Source of the DNA: Nannocystis bainbridge
Lineage (GTDB): Bacteria > Myxococcota_A > Polyangia > Nannocystales > Nannocystaceae
Length of the DNA stretch: 64,000 nt
Assembly: GCF_028368995.1 (NCBI RefSeq)
Contig: NZ_JAQNDL010000002.1
Coordinates: forward strand, 353,724-417,723
Reading direction: 5' to 3'
The notes below the pieces were generated by a model that saw only the letters and a list, made by a program, of their open reading frames with translations, did not search any database and was not told the origin of the DNA. A program made the position numbers and the translations under genes. Of the stretch, positions 1-8,970 are shown piece after piece. The first letter of the stretch is position 1. Each line of letters opens with the position of its first letter.

Positions 1-67
1 CGACGAGCTGCAGCTCGAGCGGATCACCCTGGTGCCGCGGGAGGGACATGGCCCGAAAGACACATAG
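1..67 (+). CDS. 3' end of an unidentified gene
   Basis: An open frame entering from the left edge (codons from base 2) reads DELQLERITLVPREGHGPKDT and stops at TAG 65-67. The mixture of charged and hydrophobic residues looks like a genuine protein C-terminus, but 21 residues are too few to name a family. It would converge with the epimerase gene on the other strand, and a small hairpin lies between the two. It could be a chance open frame. Confidence 0.4.
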   Translation, partial: DELQLERITLVPREGHGPKDT

Positions 68-107
68 GCGGTGATGCGGGCGGTGGGTGTCGCGAGATGG
101 CGCGAGG

Positions 108-129
108 GACATGTTCTTTAGAGCATGTC
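108..129. terminator. Hairpin between convergent genes (CATG-N10-CATG family)
   Basis: GACATG and CATGTC flank ten bases. Inside, TTC-TTTA-GAG extends the stem with a G-T wobble, leaving a four-base loop. It lies just past the ends of two convergent genes, so a role in transcription termination is plausible. There is no T-tract. It is one member of the hairpin family described in the findings. Confidence 0.4.
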
Positions 130-159
130 TTCGATCACCCTGCGCCGAGGTCGAGGCGA

Positions 160-1251
160 TCAGCCGCGGGCGCGCCAGTCGGCCAGGGCCTTCGCCTCCT
201 GCTCCGGGGTGATGGCGAACTCCGGGGCGTCGCGGCGCTCGGCTGGGACGGTCGGCCACCAGGCGAGGGTGTCGCGCACGGTCTCGGCGAGCGGGCGGAA
301 CCGCAGGCCGGCGGCCACGGCCCTGGCGTTGCGCGTCGACATGTGGCCGAGGTCGTTGCCCTTCAACATGACCCAGGGGACAGCATCCGAGATGCCGTGG
401 GCCTCGAGGAACGCGTAGTCGTCGACCCACACCAGGCGGGCTTCGGGGTTGACCGCCGCCTGCGCGGCCGCGAGGAACTGCGGCATGGTCATCGGCTCGC
501 GCGGGCCGACGGCGTTGTAGATCCCGCTGCGGCCGTCCTCGAGCAGACGCAGCATGAATTCGGCGAGGTCGCGGACGTCGATCAGCTGGACCGGATCGCC
601 CGGGCGCCCGGGGGCGAGCACGTCGCCGCCGCGCTGCAGCCGGACCGGCCAGTAGGGGAAGCGATCGGTGGTGTCGCCGGGGCCGACGATGTAGGTCGGG
701 CGGACGACGAGGCCGCGCTCGCCGAAGGCCTGCAGGACCTCGCGCTCGCTGCGAGCCTTGGCGACCCCGTAGGCCTCGGAGCCGTCGGCGGGATCGGTGG
801 CCTCGAGGCGCACGGGCCAGGCCTCGTCGGCGCCCGCTCGCAAATAGGGGTAGTAGACGCCGGTCGAGGAGGTATAGAGATAGCGGCCGACCTGGTCCTT
901 GAGCAATTGCGCGGACTGCCGGACCCACTCGGGGCGGGTGGCGGAGTCGTCGACGACGATGTCCCAGCGCCGGCCGACGAGGGCTTCGAGCTGGCCGTCG
1001 CGGTCGCCGGTGAGGCGCTCGACGCCGGCGGGCAGCTCGGCTTGTCGGCGGCCGCGGGTGAAGATCGTGACACGATGGCCGCGGGCGACGGCGTGGCGGA
1101 CCAGGTGCGGGCCGATGAAGCCGGTGCCGCCGAGGACGAGCAGGTCGAGCGGGCGGGCAGGACTGTCGGGGGCGACGACGGCCGGCCGCGGGCCGCAGGC
1201 AGCAGCCGACAGGGCGGCGGAGAGCGCGAGGAAGCGGCGACGGGTGGGCAT
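160..1251 (-). CDS. TAT-exported NAD-dependent epimerase/dehydratase-like protein
   Basis: A 363-residue protein of the extended SDR (NAD-dependent epimerase/dehydratase) type. The start at 1251 gives a twin-arginine leader (MPTRRRFLAL) followed by an Ala-rich segment and Cys (SAAAC), so it is probably exported by the Tat system and perhaps lipid-anchored. An in-frame ATG 63 bases upstream would bury this leader. The nucleotide-binding loop GGTGFIG sits about 20 residues after the Cys, and a YGVAK pentad provides the catalytic Tyr/Lys. A typical SDR is cytoplasmic, so export is unusual but known for TAT substrates with bound NAD. The substrate cannot be told from sequence. It ends tail to tail with the gene at the left edge. 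Confidence 0.75.
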   Translation of the reverse strand: MPTRRRFLALSAALSAAACGPRPAVVAPDSPARPLDLLVLGGTGFIGPHLVRHAVARGHRVTIFTRGRRQAELPAGVERLTGDRDGQLEALVGRRWDIVVDDSATRPEWVRQSAQLLKDQVGRYLYTSSTGVYYPYLRAGADEAWPVRLEATDPADGSEAYGVAKARSEREVLQAFGERGLVVRPTYIVGPGDTTDRFPYWPVRLQRGGDVLAPGRPGDPVQLIDVRDLAEFMLRLLEDGRSGIYNAVGPREPMTMPQFLAAAQAAVNPEARLVWVDDYAFLEAHGISDAVPWVMLKGNDLGHMSTRNARAVAAGLRFRPLAETVRDTLAWWPTVPAERRDAPEFAITPEQEAKALADWRARG

Positions 1252-1381
1252 GGCCTGTCGCAAGGGTACGAGGCCGGGGGCGGGCCGCAAAGCGGCGCGC
1301 AGCCGGTTGGCCATGGACGGCCGGCTCGCTCCCTGCGACTCACGGCAGGCTGACCCGACGGTGCGGGCGATTCGTGGATCG

Positions 1382-2611
1382 CTACGGCATGTTGGACTGC
1401 GGCAGGACCGACAGCTCGAGCGGGGCGTGGCCGTTGTAGCCGACGGCGTGTTGATTCCAGACCATCGCCTCCGGCCGCGGCTGGACGCGACCGGCGTCGT
1501 CGCTGGCCCGCGCCATCAGGCGGTAGCGTCCGGGCTCGGCGTCCTTCCACGTCACCTCGAAGCGGACCCACATCATCGGCTCCGGCGCGTGAAGGAGCTT
1601 GGCCGACCGCCACCCGGGCTCCCAGATCGGGGCCCACCGGTCCTGCGCGACCTGGCGATCGATCCGGACCTCGACCTGCTCGATCGCCCCGGCGCCCGAC
1701 CACGCGCGCCCGTGGAGGGTCCGATCGCCGGGGCCGAGGGTGATGTCCTCGGCCAGCTCGAACGCGCTGCGCACGGGGCCCACCGTGGCCAGGATCGGCT
1801 CGGCGTAATCGGGGCCCGCGAGCACCTGATTGCGCTGAAAGTGGGTGAGCGGCAGCGGCTCCTGCGAGACCTCGATCCGGCCGAGCCACTTGACCGCAGA
1901 GTTGGCACCCCAGCCGGAGAAGATCGCGCGCAGGGGATAGCCGTGATCGATCGGCAGCGGCTCGTCGCGCATGCGATACGCGAGCAGGGTGTCGTCCGCC
2001 AGGACCTTGTCGATGGCGATCACCTGCGAATACGGCAGATCGCCGGCCTCGGTGGCCACGGCGTCGAGGCTGGTGAACTGCGCGTTGGCGGCCGGGCCGA
2101 GCCCGACGGCGTCGAGGAGGTCCTTGACCCGCACGCCCGTCCACTCGGTCGCCCCGACGGCGCCGAAGTGCCATTGTGTCCACCCGGTGGGCAACCACTT
2201 GATGCTCTGGTACGGCGAGACCCGGGGGAAGAATGCGCGGCAGTTGACGCCGCAGTCGAGGACGCGGCGGCAGGTGACGGCCGGGAACGCGAGCAGTTCG
2301 TCGTAGGTGAAGGCGCGCGGCTTGGCGACGGCGCTGCCGGCGACGTGGAGGCGCCAGGTGGTGAGGTCGATCGGGGGCGGGGCGGCGCGGCTGTGGATGT
2401 ACATGCGATCGTTGGGGACGAGGTCGCCGTATTCGGGCGCGGCGCCGAAATTCATCTCCTCCGAGCCGTTGCCCCGCGAGATGAAATAGGCCGAGGGCGT
2501 CGGCTGGACGACGTAATTGGGCGGTGGCTTCGGCGGCACGAGGTCCCCTCTTTGCGAGAAGAAGAATCGCCGGTCGCGACCGTGCGCGGCGGCGACCTCG
2601 AAAGCTATCAC
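1382..2611 (-). CDS. Sulfite-oxidase-like molybdopterin oxidoreductase
   Basis: About 409 residues with the layout of the sulfite oxidase family: a molybdopterin domain carrying the Mo-ligating Cys, then a C-terminal immunoglobulin-like dimerisation domain (roughly the last 120 residues, rich in VEVRID and FEVTWKD strands). The Mo-Cys motif reads LDCGVNCR where relatives usually have C-A-G-N-x-R. GWGANSAVKWLGRI and the nearby Arg and Lys residues fit cofactor and substrate binding. The start is uncertain. GTG at 2611 keeps the coding-like sequence and excludes a repeat array further upstream that stays open in this frame. Before the molybdopterin domain lies a short Arg-rich then FFF segment, not a convincing TAT signal. 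The electron acceptor is unknown, as no haem gene is adjacent. Confidence 0.7.
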   Translation of the reverse strand: MIAFEVAAAHGRDRRFFFSQRGDLVPPKPPPNYVVQPTPSAYFISRGNGSEEMNFGAAPEYGDLVPNDRMYIHSRAAPPPIDLTTWRLHVAGSAVAKPRAFTYDELLAFPAVTCRRVLDCGVNCRAFFPRVSPYQSIKWLPTGWTQWHFGAVGATEWTGVRVKDLLDAVGLGPAANAQFTSLDAVATEAGDLPYSQVIAIDKVLADDTLLAYRMRDEPLPIDHGYPLRAIFSGWGANSAVKWLGRIEVSQEPLPLTHFQRNQVLAGPDYAEPILATVGPVRSAFELAEDITLGPGDRTLHGRAWSGAGAIEQVEVRIDRQVAQDRWAPIWEPGWRSAKLLHAPEPMMWVRFEVTWKDAEPGRYRLMARASDDAGRVQPRPEAMVWNQHAVGYNGHAPLELSVLPQSNMP

Positions 2612-2800
2612 TGCGAGCTCGGCCGGCAACGGCGGCCCGGACGGTCCGCGCGGGGGAACGCGGTGTGCGGTGATTCTTGGCGGTCGACGCGAGCGTGGGC
2701 CTGCGTCACTCAGGGCGGCGTGAGGGGGCCGCAGCGCACGCCTGCGCGGGCTTCGCGGGCGGCGCGGTGCGTGAACGAGCCGGCGAAGGGTCGAAAAAGT
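2612..2800. other. Upstream region of the molybdoenzyme gene, no gene seen
   Basis: GC-rich spacer between the repeat array and the probable start of the sulfite-oxidase-like gene. It is open in several frames, but none of the translations looks like a protein. The promoter of the molybdoenzyme gene should lie here. I could not pick a convincing one. Confidence 0.4.
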
Positions 2801-3150
2801 CCGCGCAATCTCGCTCGCTGACGGAGCATCGTCTGCCATCGCGGCCATGCGCGAGAGGACATGTCCGAATGGACATGTGAATGGGCGAGAGTCTGCGCGA
2901 TCTCGCTCGCGACCATCGTCCGCCATCTCGGGCATGGGCGAGAGGACATGTCCGAATGGACATGTGAAATGTCGATGGTTCGCGCAATCTCTCGCGGACG
3001 GAGCATTCTCCTCTATCGCGAGCATGGTCGAGAGGACATGTCCGCATAGACATGTTAAGGGGCGAAGGGCCGCGCAATCTCGCTAGTGATCCTCGCCCGC
3101 CATCCCGGGCATGCGCGAGAGCACATGTCCGGGTGGACATGTCTATAAAA
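2801..3150. repeat. Four tandem ~90-bp repeats, each ending in a hairpin
   Basis: Four units begin near 2801, 2893, 2980 and 3070, so the period drifts between 87 and 92 bases. Each opens with CGCGCAATCTCGCT-like sequence, continues through a CATCGTCCGCCATC-like middle, and ends in a GCGAGAGGACATGTCC-N4-GGACATGT hairpin with an 8-bp stem and a four-base loop (GAAT, GAAT, GCAT, GGGT). Units are diverged, roughly 70-80% alike by eye. The last hairpin is followed by TATAAAAAAG and lies just past the stop of the gene at 3161-4126, so it may act as that gene's terminator. Reading frames run open through the array, but I see no gene in it. Confidence 0.85.
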
Positions 3151-3160
3151 AAGCCCAGGT

Positions 3161-4126
3161 TCAGCGATAGGCGCCGCGTGGCGCGACGCCCGTGGTCGCG
3201 TGAATCACGGGCGGGACCCCGGCTGGCGCCGACGGCCACTGCACCTCGTAGGCCGCGCCGGGCTCGACGATCGCCTCGAACAGCTCGAACTGGCCGTCGG
3301 CGAGGAACAGGCCGCGCTGGCGGAGGAAGCGCTGGCGGGCGCTCTCGGTCATGGCGGGCCGGGTGACGGCGGTGAGCGGCAGGCCGAGGGTGACGGCGTC
3401 GGCCTCGACGTGGCGACCGTCGATGTCGAACGCGCTCGAACGCATCTCGCGGAGGACCCAGATCGGCGGCCAGGCGTCGCCGGGCGCGTCGAACAGGACG
3501 CCGAGCTCGTAGCCGAGGCACGGGCGGCCGGAGAACGGGGCGGCGAGCAGCGGGCCGCGGGGCTGCGGCTGGCCGACGGCGCGCGCGGCCACGACGGCCT
3601 CGGCGGCGACCAGCGGCAGCGGCATGTGCCAGCGCGTGGGTCGGCTGCTGCCGCGCAGCATCAACGCGCGGCCGATCCGGCGCCGGCCGAGGCGATGGGC
3701 CAGGGCCGTGGCGCCGCCGCCGAGGCCGAGCAGCGACGGCCAGCCGAGCGCGACGAGACCGGCCAGCGCGAGGCCGCCGGCGCAGCCGATGCCGATCGCC
3801 GCGCCGGCCGCAACGGACGCGAGACGGACCTGCCACTTGAGGCGGTCGGGCGGGTGCCGACGCTCCTCCTCCTCGCGCTCGCGCAGGGCCTCGGCGACGT
3901 GCCAATAGTCGAGGTCGATCCAGGCCGTGCGCCCGCACGAGGGGCAGGCCGGATCGGTGTCGCAGAGGTAACCGCAGACGTCGCACAGGAACATGCAGTC
4001 GAACGATTCCTTCGGCGAGCCTGCGCCCAATTGATGCGGGCGGATCGAGCTGCGCTTGCTGGCGATGACGGCCTGCTCGCGCTTGAGGCGGGCGATGGCG
4101 TCGACTGTGGCTCCGCCCCAGACCAT
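3161..4126 (-). CDS. Zinc-ribbon membrane protein with GIDE-like domain
   Basis: A 321-residue protein. Residues about 48-64 form a CxxC...CxxC zinc ribbon (CDVC and CPSC). Then comes a charged helix rich in Arg and Glu, and two hydrophobic Gly/Ala-rich segments around residues 100-150 that should cross the membrane. The C-terminal half contains the phrase FSGRPCLGYEL, which resembles the GIDE/Mulan domain of eukaryotic mitochondrial E3 ligases and their bacterial relatives, but no RING finger is present. The start at 4126 is chosen because upstream in-frame sequence is low quality. The function in bacteria is not established. It shares the array side with the molybdoenzyme gene, on the same strand but about 550 bases away. 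Confidence 0.6.
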   Translation of the reverse strand: MVWGGATVDAIARLKREQAVIASKRSSIRPHQLGAGSPKESFDCMFLCDVCGYLCDTDPACPSCGRTAWIDLDYWHVAEALREREEEERRHPPDRLKWQVRLASVAAGAAIGIGCAGGLALAGLVALGWPSLLGLGGGATALAHRLGRRRIGRALMLRGSSRPTRWHMPLPLVAAEAVVAARAVGQPQPRGPLLAAPFSGRPCLGYELGVLFDAPGDAWPPIWVLREMRSSAFDIDGRHVEADAVTLGLPLTAVTRPAMTESARQRFLRQRGLFLADGQFELFEAIVEPGAAYEVQWPSAPAGVPPVIHATTGVAPRGAYR

Positions 4127-4276
4127 GCTCGCAGGATAGCCGAGGTCCGTGGACCGCGGAATACGCGGGGAGCGAGGTCGGTTCCGCCCGACGAACCAAA
4201 GGCGGTGGGGCGGTCGTGTGCGCGAAATCGTGGCAATGTCGTGCCTGCCGGCCTGGTCATCGTAAAGGGAGAGGAC

Positions 4277-5011
4277 ATGCAGTTTCACAACTTTGGAATG
4301 ATCTTGATGACATGCGCCCTGGCGGGCTGTCCGGGCGAGAAGAACGACACCGAAGGCGGCACCGATCCGACGGCGACGGGCGGCGAATCGGCGTCGACGA
4401 GCGACGGAGCGACGGGGCCGACGACCTCGGGATCGACGGCGACGAGCACCGGCGAGGCGACCGAGCCCGGCGCGACGAGCACGAGCGACGGCGACGCGAC
4501 GGGCCCCGGCGAGACGAGCACGAGCACCGGAGAGCCGGGGCCGACGACCTGCGAGAAGTACTGCGCGCTGCTGGTCGCGTGCATCGGGCTGACGCCGGAG
4601 GAGGCCGCGACGTGCCCGCAGGACTGCGAGGCGGAGCTGGTGGAGCTGGATGGCGAGTGCCGGGTCGCGGTGGTGGCGACGTACGAGTGTCACGCGGAGC
4701 TGACCTGCGCGCAGCTCGATGACCTCGAGCAGGGCAAGGTCGGACCGTGCACCGACGAGGGCAAGGCGCAGGAGGAGGTGTGCGGCTTCGGCGATTCTTG
4801 CGAGCTCACCGGCGGGGGCGACGGCTCGGAGAATTGCGAGTACACGCGCAAGTGCGCCGGCGAGCCGGAGATGATGATGCGCTGCACCGAGGCGGCTTGC
4901 GAGTGCCTCGAGGCGGGGGTCAAGTTCGGCGAGTGTGCTCCCGAGCAGGTCTGCAGCGACATCGCGGGGCTCGAGGCCAAGGCGCTGTCGTGCTGCGGGA
5001 TCGGGGCGTGA
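4277..5011 (+). CDS. Secreted Cys-rich lipoprotein with Thr-rich spacer
   Basis: A 244-residue lipoprotein preceded by a clear ribosome site (GGGAGAGG). The signal peptide ends in the lipobox LAGC at residue 18. A Thr/Ser/Gly spacer runs to about residue 90. Then comes a cysteine-rich domain with regularly spaced Cys pairs (CEKYCALLVAC, CPQDCEAE, CEYTRKC, CTEAACECLE), probably all in disulfides outside the inner membrane. The architecture is the one repeated by several lipoproteins in this window. I cannot assign a function. Promoter elements should lie in the 150 bases shared with the divergent zinc-ribbon gene. Confidence 0.75.
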   Translation: MQFHNFGMILMTCALAGCPGEKNDTEGGTDPTATGGESASTSDGATGPTTSGSTATSTGEATEPGATSTSDGDATGPGETSTSTGEPGPTTCEKYCALLVACIGLTPEEAATCPQDCEAELVELDGECRVAVVATYECHAELTCAQLDDLEQGKVGPCTDEGKAQEEVCGFGDSCELTGGGDGSENCEYTRKCAGEPEMMMRCTEAACECLEAGVKFGECAPEQVCSDIAGLEAKALSCCGIGA

Positions 5012-5038
5012 CGGCGGGGCGAGCGGCCGAGCGGTGAG

Positions 5039-5054
5039 ATGTCCTCAGGGACAT
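5039..5054. terminator. Perfect 6-bp hairpin with TCAG loop between convergent genes
   Basis: ATGTCC-TCAG-GGACAT, immediately followed by another GTCC, lies between the stop of the lipoprotein gene and the stop of the glutathione S-transferase gene on the other strand. It is a compact member of the hairpin family seen across the window and is well placed to end transcription from both sides. It lacks a T-run. Confidence 0.5.
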
Positions 5055-5082
5055 GTCCTGAAGGTAACCTCGGGATCGGGCC

Positions 5083-5817
5083 TCAGGAGGGGTCGAGATC
5101 GGGGTAGCGGCGGAAGATGCCGTGCTCGTTGAAGGCCAGGCGCCGCGGGGAGGCCAGGTACGCGGCGATGCGCGGGCGGGCGGCCACGCGGTCGCCCAGG
5201 CGCAGCAGCGCGGGCGTGCCGCGGGCGTGGCGGGCGAACGCGTGGGGGAAGGCGTACTCGAGGCCGAGCAGGGCCTGCAGCAGCGACAGGTCGGCGTGGC
5301 AGCAGGCCTCGCCGAGCAGCCACGGGCCGCCGCTGCGCTGCAGCACGCGGTCGAAGTAGGCCAGGAACTTGGGCAGCCGGGCGTCGCGGAAGGCGGCGGC
5401 TCGCAGCGCGGCGGCGTCGCGCTGGTCCTCGTAGTATTGCGCGCTCGAGATCGGGTGGTGGGTGTCGTGGGCCTCGGCGACGAGGTCGCTGATCGTCAGT
5501 TGCAGCTGCATGGCCTCGGCGCGGCCGCCATCTGTCCCCGGGGACAGGTCGTGACGATCGCCGAGGAAGCCGCAGATGTTGGCGGTCTGGGCGATCACGA
5601 GGTCGCCGGCGCGGAGGATCGGCGGGGCGAAGGCGGGCAGGCCGGGCAACGACTCGAGGGCGCGCACGATGGCCGCCTCGCCGCCGCCCTCGGAGGCGGG
5701 CCGGCGGGCGACGTCGAGGTAGGGCGCGCCGGCGTCCTCGCAGACGAGGCGGACGAACTCGCCGCGGCCGGGGATGCCGGGCCAGTAGTAGAGCTCGTAG
5801 AGATCGGCGGTGGGCAT
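5083..5817 (-). CDS. Glutathione S-transferase family protein
   Basis: A 244-residue protein with a thioredoxin-like N-terminal domain opening YELYYWPGIPGRGEFVRL, which resembles sigma-class and related GSTs where an N-terminal Tyr activates glutathione. An all-helical C-terminal domain follows, with the usual Asp-containing helix (CCHADLSLLQALLG). QTANICGFLG corresponds to the cis-Pro/Gln-Ser glutathione-binding region, though the typical Gln-Ser is replaced by Gln-Thr. It would conjugate or reduce electrophiles in the cytoplasm. The gene ends tail to tail with the lipoprotein gene and lies 52 bases downstream of the flavin oxidoreductase gene on the same strand, so the two may be co-transcribed. 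One copy of the window's hairpin repeat is inside the gene at 5532-5547 (encoding LSPGT). Confidence 0.85.
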   Translation of the reverse strand: MPTADLYELYYWPGIPGRGEFVRLVCEDAGAPYLDVARRPASEGGGEAAIVRALESLPGLPAFAPPILRAGDLVIAQTANICGFLGDRHDLSPGTDGGRAEAMQLQLTISDLVAEAHDTHHPISSAQYYEDQRDAAALRAAAFRDARLPKFLAYFDRVLQRSGGPWLLGEACCHADLSLLQALLGLEYAFPHAFARHARGTPALLRLGDRVAARPRIAAYLASPRRLAFNEHGIFRRYPDLDPS

Positions 5818-5869
5818 GGTGATGAGCGAGTGTGGCCGAGGTCAGGGTCGTCGGCGACGCGCAGAGAGT

Positions 5870-6874
<1,005 letters not shown>

Positions 6875-6985
6875 GGGCTCACCTTACGCGATGCGGCGGG
6901 CGCAGGCCCGAATCGCACCGGTCACAGGGAGGACGGAGGAGTTCGCCGTGGGCGTGCGCCCGATGCTGAGGCATGATGACCGGCG

Positions 6986-8023
6986 ATGACGCACGGACGA
7001 GCGCAGGCGTTGCCGTCGAGGTGGCCGATCGTGCAGGCGCCGATGGCCGGCGGACCCGACACGCCGGAGCTGGCAGCGGCAGTGACGAACGCGGGCGGGC
7101 TCGGCTCGCTCGGCTGCGCGTACATGACGGCGCGCGAGATCGAGGCGGCGGCGACGAAGCTGCGCTCGCTGACGACGCAGCCGTTCGCGCTCAACCTGTT
7201 CGTCCGCGCCGACGCACCCGACGAGCCGGCCGCGGCGGCGCGCGTGTCGCCGATCCTCGCCGGGTTCCGCCGCGAGCTCGGGCTGCCCGCCGAGGCGCCG
7301 CCGGGGCGCCCGGCGCCGGAGTTCGCGGAGCAGCTGGAGGCGGTGCTGCGGGTCCGACCGGCGGCGTTCAGCTTCACGTTCGGGGCGCCGACGCGGGCCC
7401 AGATCGAGGCCCTGCAGGCGCGATCGATCGCGGTGATCGGGACGGCGACGACGGTCGAGGAGGCGGAGCTGCTGGCGTCGCTGGGGGTCGATGCGGTGTG
7501 CGCCCAGGGCTCGGAGGCGGGCGGGCACCGCGGGACGTTCCTCGGCTCGTTCACGGACGCGCTGGTCGGGACGATCACGCTGGTGCCCCAGATCGCGGCG
7601 CGGGTGCAGGTGCCAGTGATCGCGGCGGGCGGGATCATGGACGGTCGGGCGATCCGGGCGATGCTCGGGCTCGGCGCGGCCGGGGTGCAGCTCGGCACCG
7701 CGTTCATGACGTGCCCGGAGGCAGGCACCGGCGCGGCCCACCGCGCGGCGCTGGCGACGGCCGCTCGCACGGTGGTGACGCGAGCGTTCAGCGGCAGGCC
7801 GGCTCGTGGGATCCGCAATCGCTTCAGCGACGCGTTCGCGGCCGTCGAGGCGGCCCCGTTCCCGCAGCAGCAAGGGTTGACGCGAGACATCCGCGCGGCC
7901 GCGGCGGCGCAGGGCCGGACCGAGATCATGCAAATGTGGGCAGGGCAGGGGGCGCCGCTGGGCCGCCCGCTGCCGGCGGCCGAGCTGATGGCGCTGCTGA
8001 TCGCCGAGGCGGAGCTGACGTGA
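6986..8023 (+). CDS. Nitronate monooxygenase (2-nitropropane dioxygenase family)
   Basis: A 345-residue FMN-dependent TIM-barrel enzyme. The N-terminus has the family's IVQAPMAGG, the catalytic-His region is CAQGSEAGGHRG, and the FMN phosphate sites are VIAAGGIMDG and GVQLGTAFM. Such enzymes oxidise propionate 3-nitronate and other alkyl nitronates to carbonyl compounds and nitrite, protecting against nitro toxins. The gene is divergent from the LLM oxidoreductase with a 111-base gap that should contain both promoters. No obvious partner follows downstream. Confidence 0.9.
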   Translation: MTHGRAQALPSRWPIVQAPMAGGPDTPELAAAVTNAGGLGSLGCAYMTAREIEAAATKLRSLTTQPFALNLFVRADAPDEPAAAARVSPILAGFRRELGLPAEAPPGRPAPEFAEQLEAVLRVRPAAFSFTFGAPTRAQIEALQARSIAVIGTATTVEEAELLASLGVDAVCAQGSEAGGHRGTFLGSFTDALVGTITLVPQIAARVQVPVIAAGGIMDGRAIRAMLGLGAAGVQLGTAFMTCPEAGTGAAHRAALATAARTVVTRAFSGRPARGIRNRFSDAFAAVEAAPFPQQQGLTRDIRAAAAAQGRTEIMQMWAGQGAPLGRPLPAAELMALLIAEAELT

Positions 8024-8437
8024 CGCGCCAGGGAATCATGGCAGTCCATGAATGGCCATAGGGCGCCGCGTGAAGCGCCGGATCGCGGGGCACCGGCGAG
8101 GCGCGAAGAGAGCCGGATTCTCGGTTCGCCGGACGTGGGGGGCGGGTGTGTCGCTTCGGCACATGCGACCACGCAGCGGGCGGTGAAACGCGTTCTCGCC
8201 GGGCTTTCGCGCGGCTGGGCTCGATGGTCGGGGAGCCGCGCATTCCTGTGACGTCGCGGCAGGGTCGGCGGACGATTCGCGGTCCCGAGCGGCCGGGTGC
8301 GCGCATTTCAGGGCCGTAATTCCAGCGAGCTGGACAAAAGCGCGTCGTTCGCGGTACACGTGGTAGCTCGTGCGCGCGGTCCTCGTAGCTCCGAGGTCCT
8401 GCCGGTCGCGCGGAGATGTCCAGCGGTCGGAGGACTC
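8024..8437. other. Gene-free 414-base stretch
   Basis: No convincing gene. Short open frames exist on both strands but their translations are Arg/Pro-rich and typical of non-coding GC-rich DNA. The right part probably holds the promoter of the gene that starts at 8438. Confidence 0.4.
8331..8360 (+). promoter_or_regulatory. Possible promoter for the V4R-like/STAS gene pair
   Basis: TGGACA at 8331-8336 and TACACG at 8355-8360, separated by 18 bases, resemble a vegetative sigma factor promoter. Transcription would begin about 75 bases before the GTG start at 8438. The match is imperfect and GC-rich genomes give many such hits. Confidence 0.25.
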
Positions 8438-8959
8438 GTGCGAACCAGCAGATCGGGCGGACAGTACAACGGCGCCGCGCTCTATTCATTCTTGCTCGGG
8501 CTGGGCCACTCCGAGGCGCTCGTGCACAAGGTGCTGCAGGACGCCGGGGTCGACAGCATCGACCCCAAGCGCTGGTACGACATCAACTGGGCGATCGAAG
8601 TGTACTTCGCCATCTACGAGAAGATCGGCCGCGGGGCGATGATCGCGGTCGGCAAGAAGATGATCGAGACGGCCCCGTTCCCGCCCGGCCTCGACGACGT
8701 GAAGCGCCTGCTGATGGGCCTCGACGCGGCCTATCGCCTCAACGTGCGCGGCGGCGCCGACCTCGGCGGGATCACCTGCGAGTTCGACGACGACGACAGC
8801 GCGCGGCTGGTGTGGAGCACGCTCGGCCCGTGCCCGCTCAACATCGGCATCATCGAGGGCTGTTGCTCGCGGGTCGGCGCGGCGGCGCTGGTCGAGCACG
8901 GGGCAGGCGGGTGCATGGACGAGGGGGGCTCGTCGTGCACGTATCTGGTGAGCTTCTGA
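8438..8959 (+). CDS. Small ligand-binding-like protein (V4R/H-NOX-like layout), uncertain
   Basis: A 173-residue protein. I chose the GTG at 8438 because GGAGG ends four bases before it. A longer frame starting at 8297 would add Arg-rich sequence with no conservation look. The protein has helical N-terminal segments and ends in a cysteine-containing section (CPLNIGIIEGCCSRVG, then HGAGGCMDEGGSSCTYLVSF). The closing pattern His...Cys...Gly...Cys-x-x, ending in a strand, resembles V4R and related small-molecule-binding domains found in front of signalling proteins. That is only a layout similarity. The next gene encodes a STAS protein and starts 11 bases downstream, so the two very likely form an operon and a signalling pair. 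Confidence 0.55.
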   Translation: MRTSRSGGQYNGAALYSFLLGLGHSEALVHKVLQDAGVDSIDPKRWYDINWAIEVYFAIYEKIGRGAMIAVGKKMIETAPFPPGLDDVKRLLMGLDAAYRLNVRGGADLGGITCEFDDDDSARLVWSTLGPCPLNIGIIEGCCSRVGAAALVEHGAGGCMDEGGSSCTYLVSF

Positions 8960-8970
8960 GGCGGTCGGCG

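Noticed and set aside
2612..3025. Extension of the molybdoenzyme gene into the repeat array
   Set aside because: The frame stays open only because the repeats lack stops; the translation repeats the array and has no protein character.
2801..3150. Regular array resembling a CRISPR
   Set aside because: Units are about 90 bases, diverged throughout, without short identical repeats and unique spacers; no cas gene is near.
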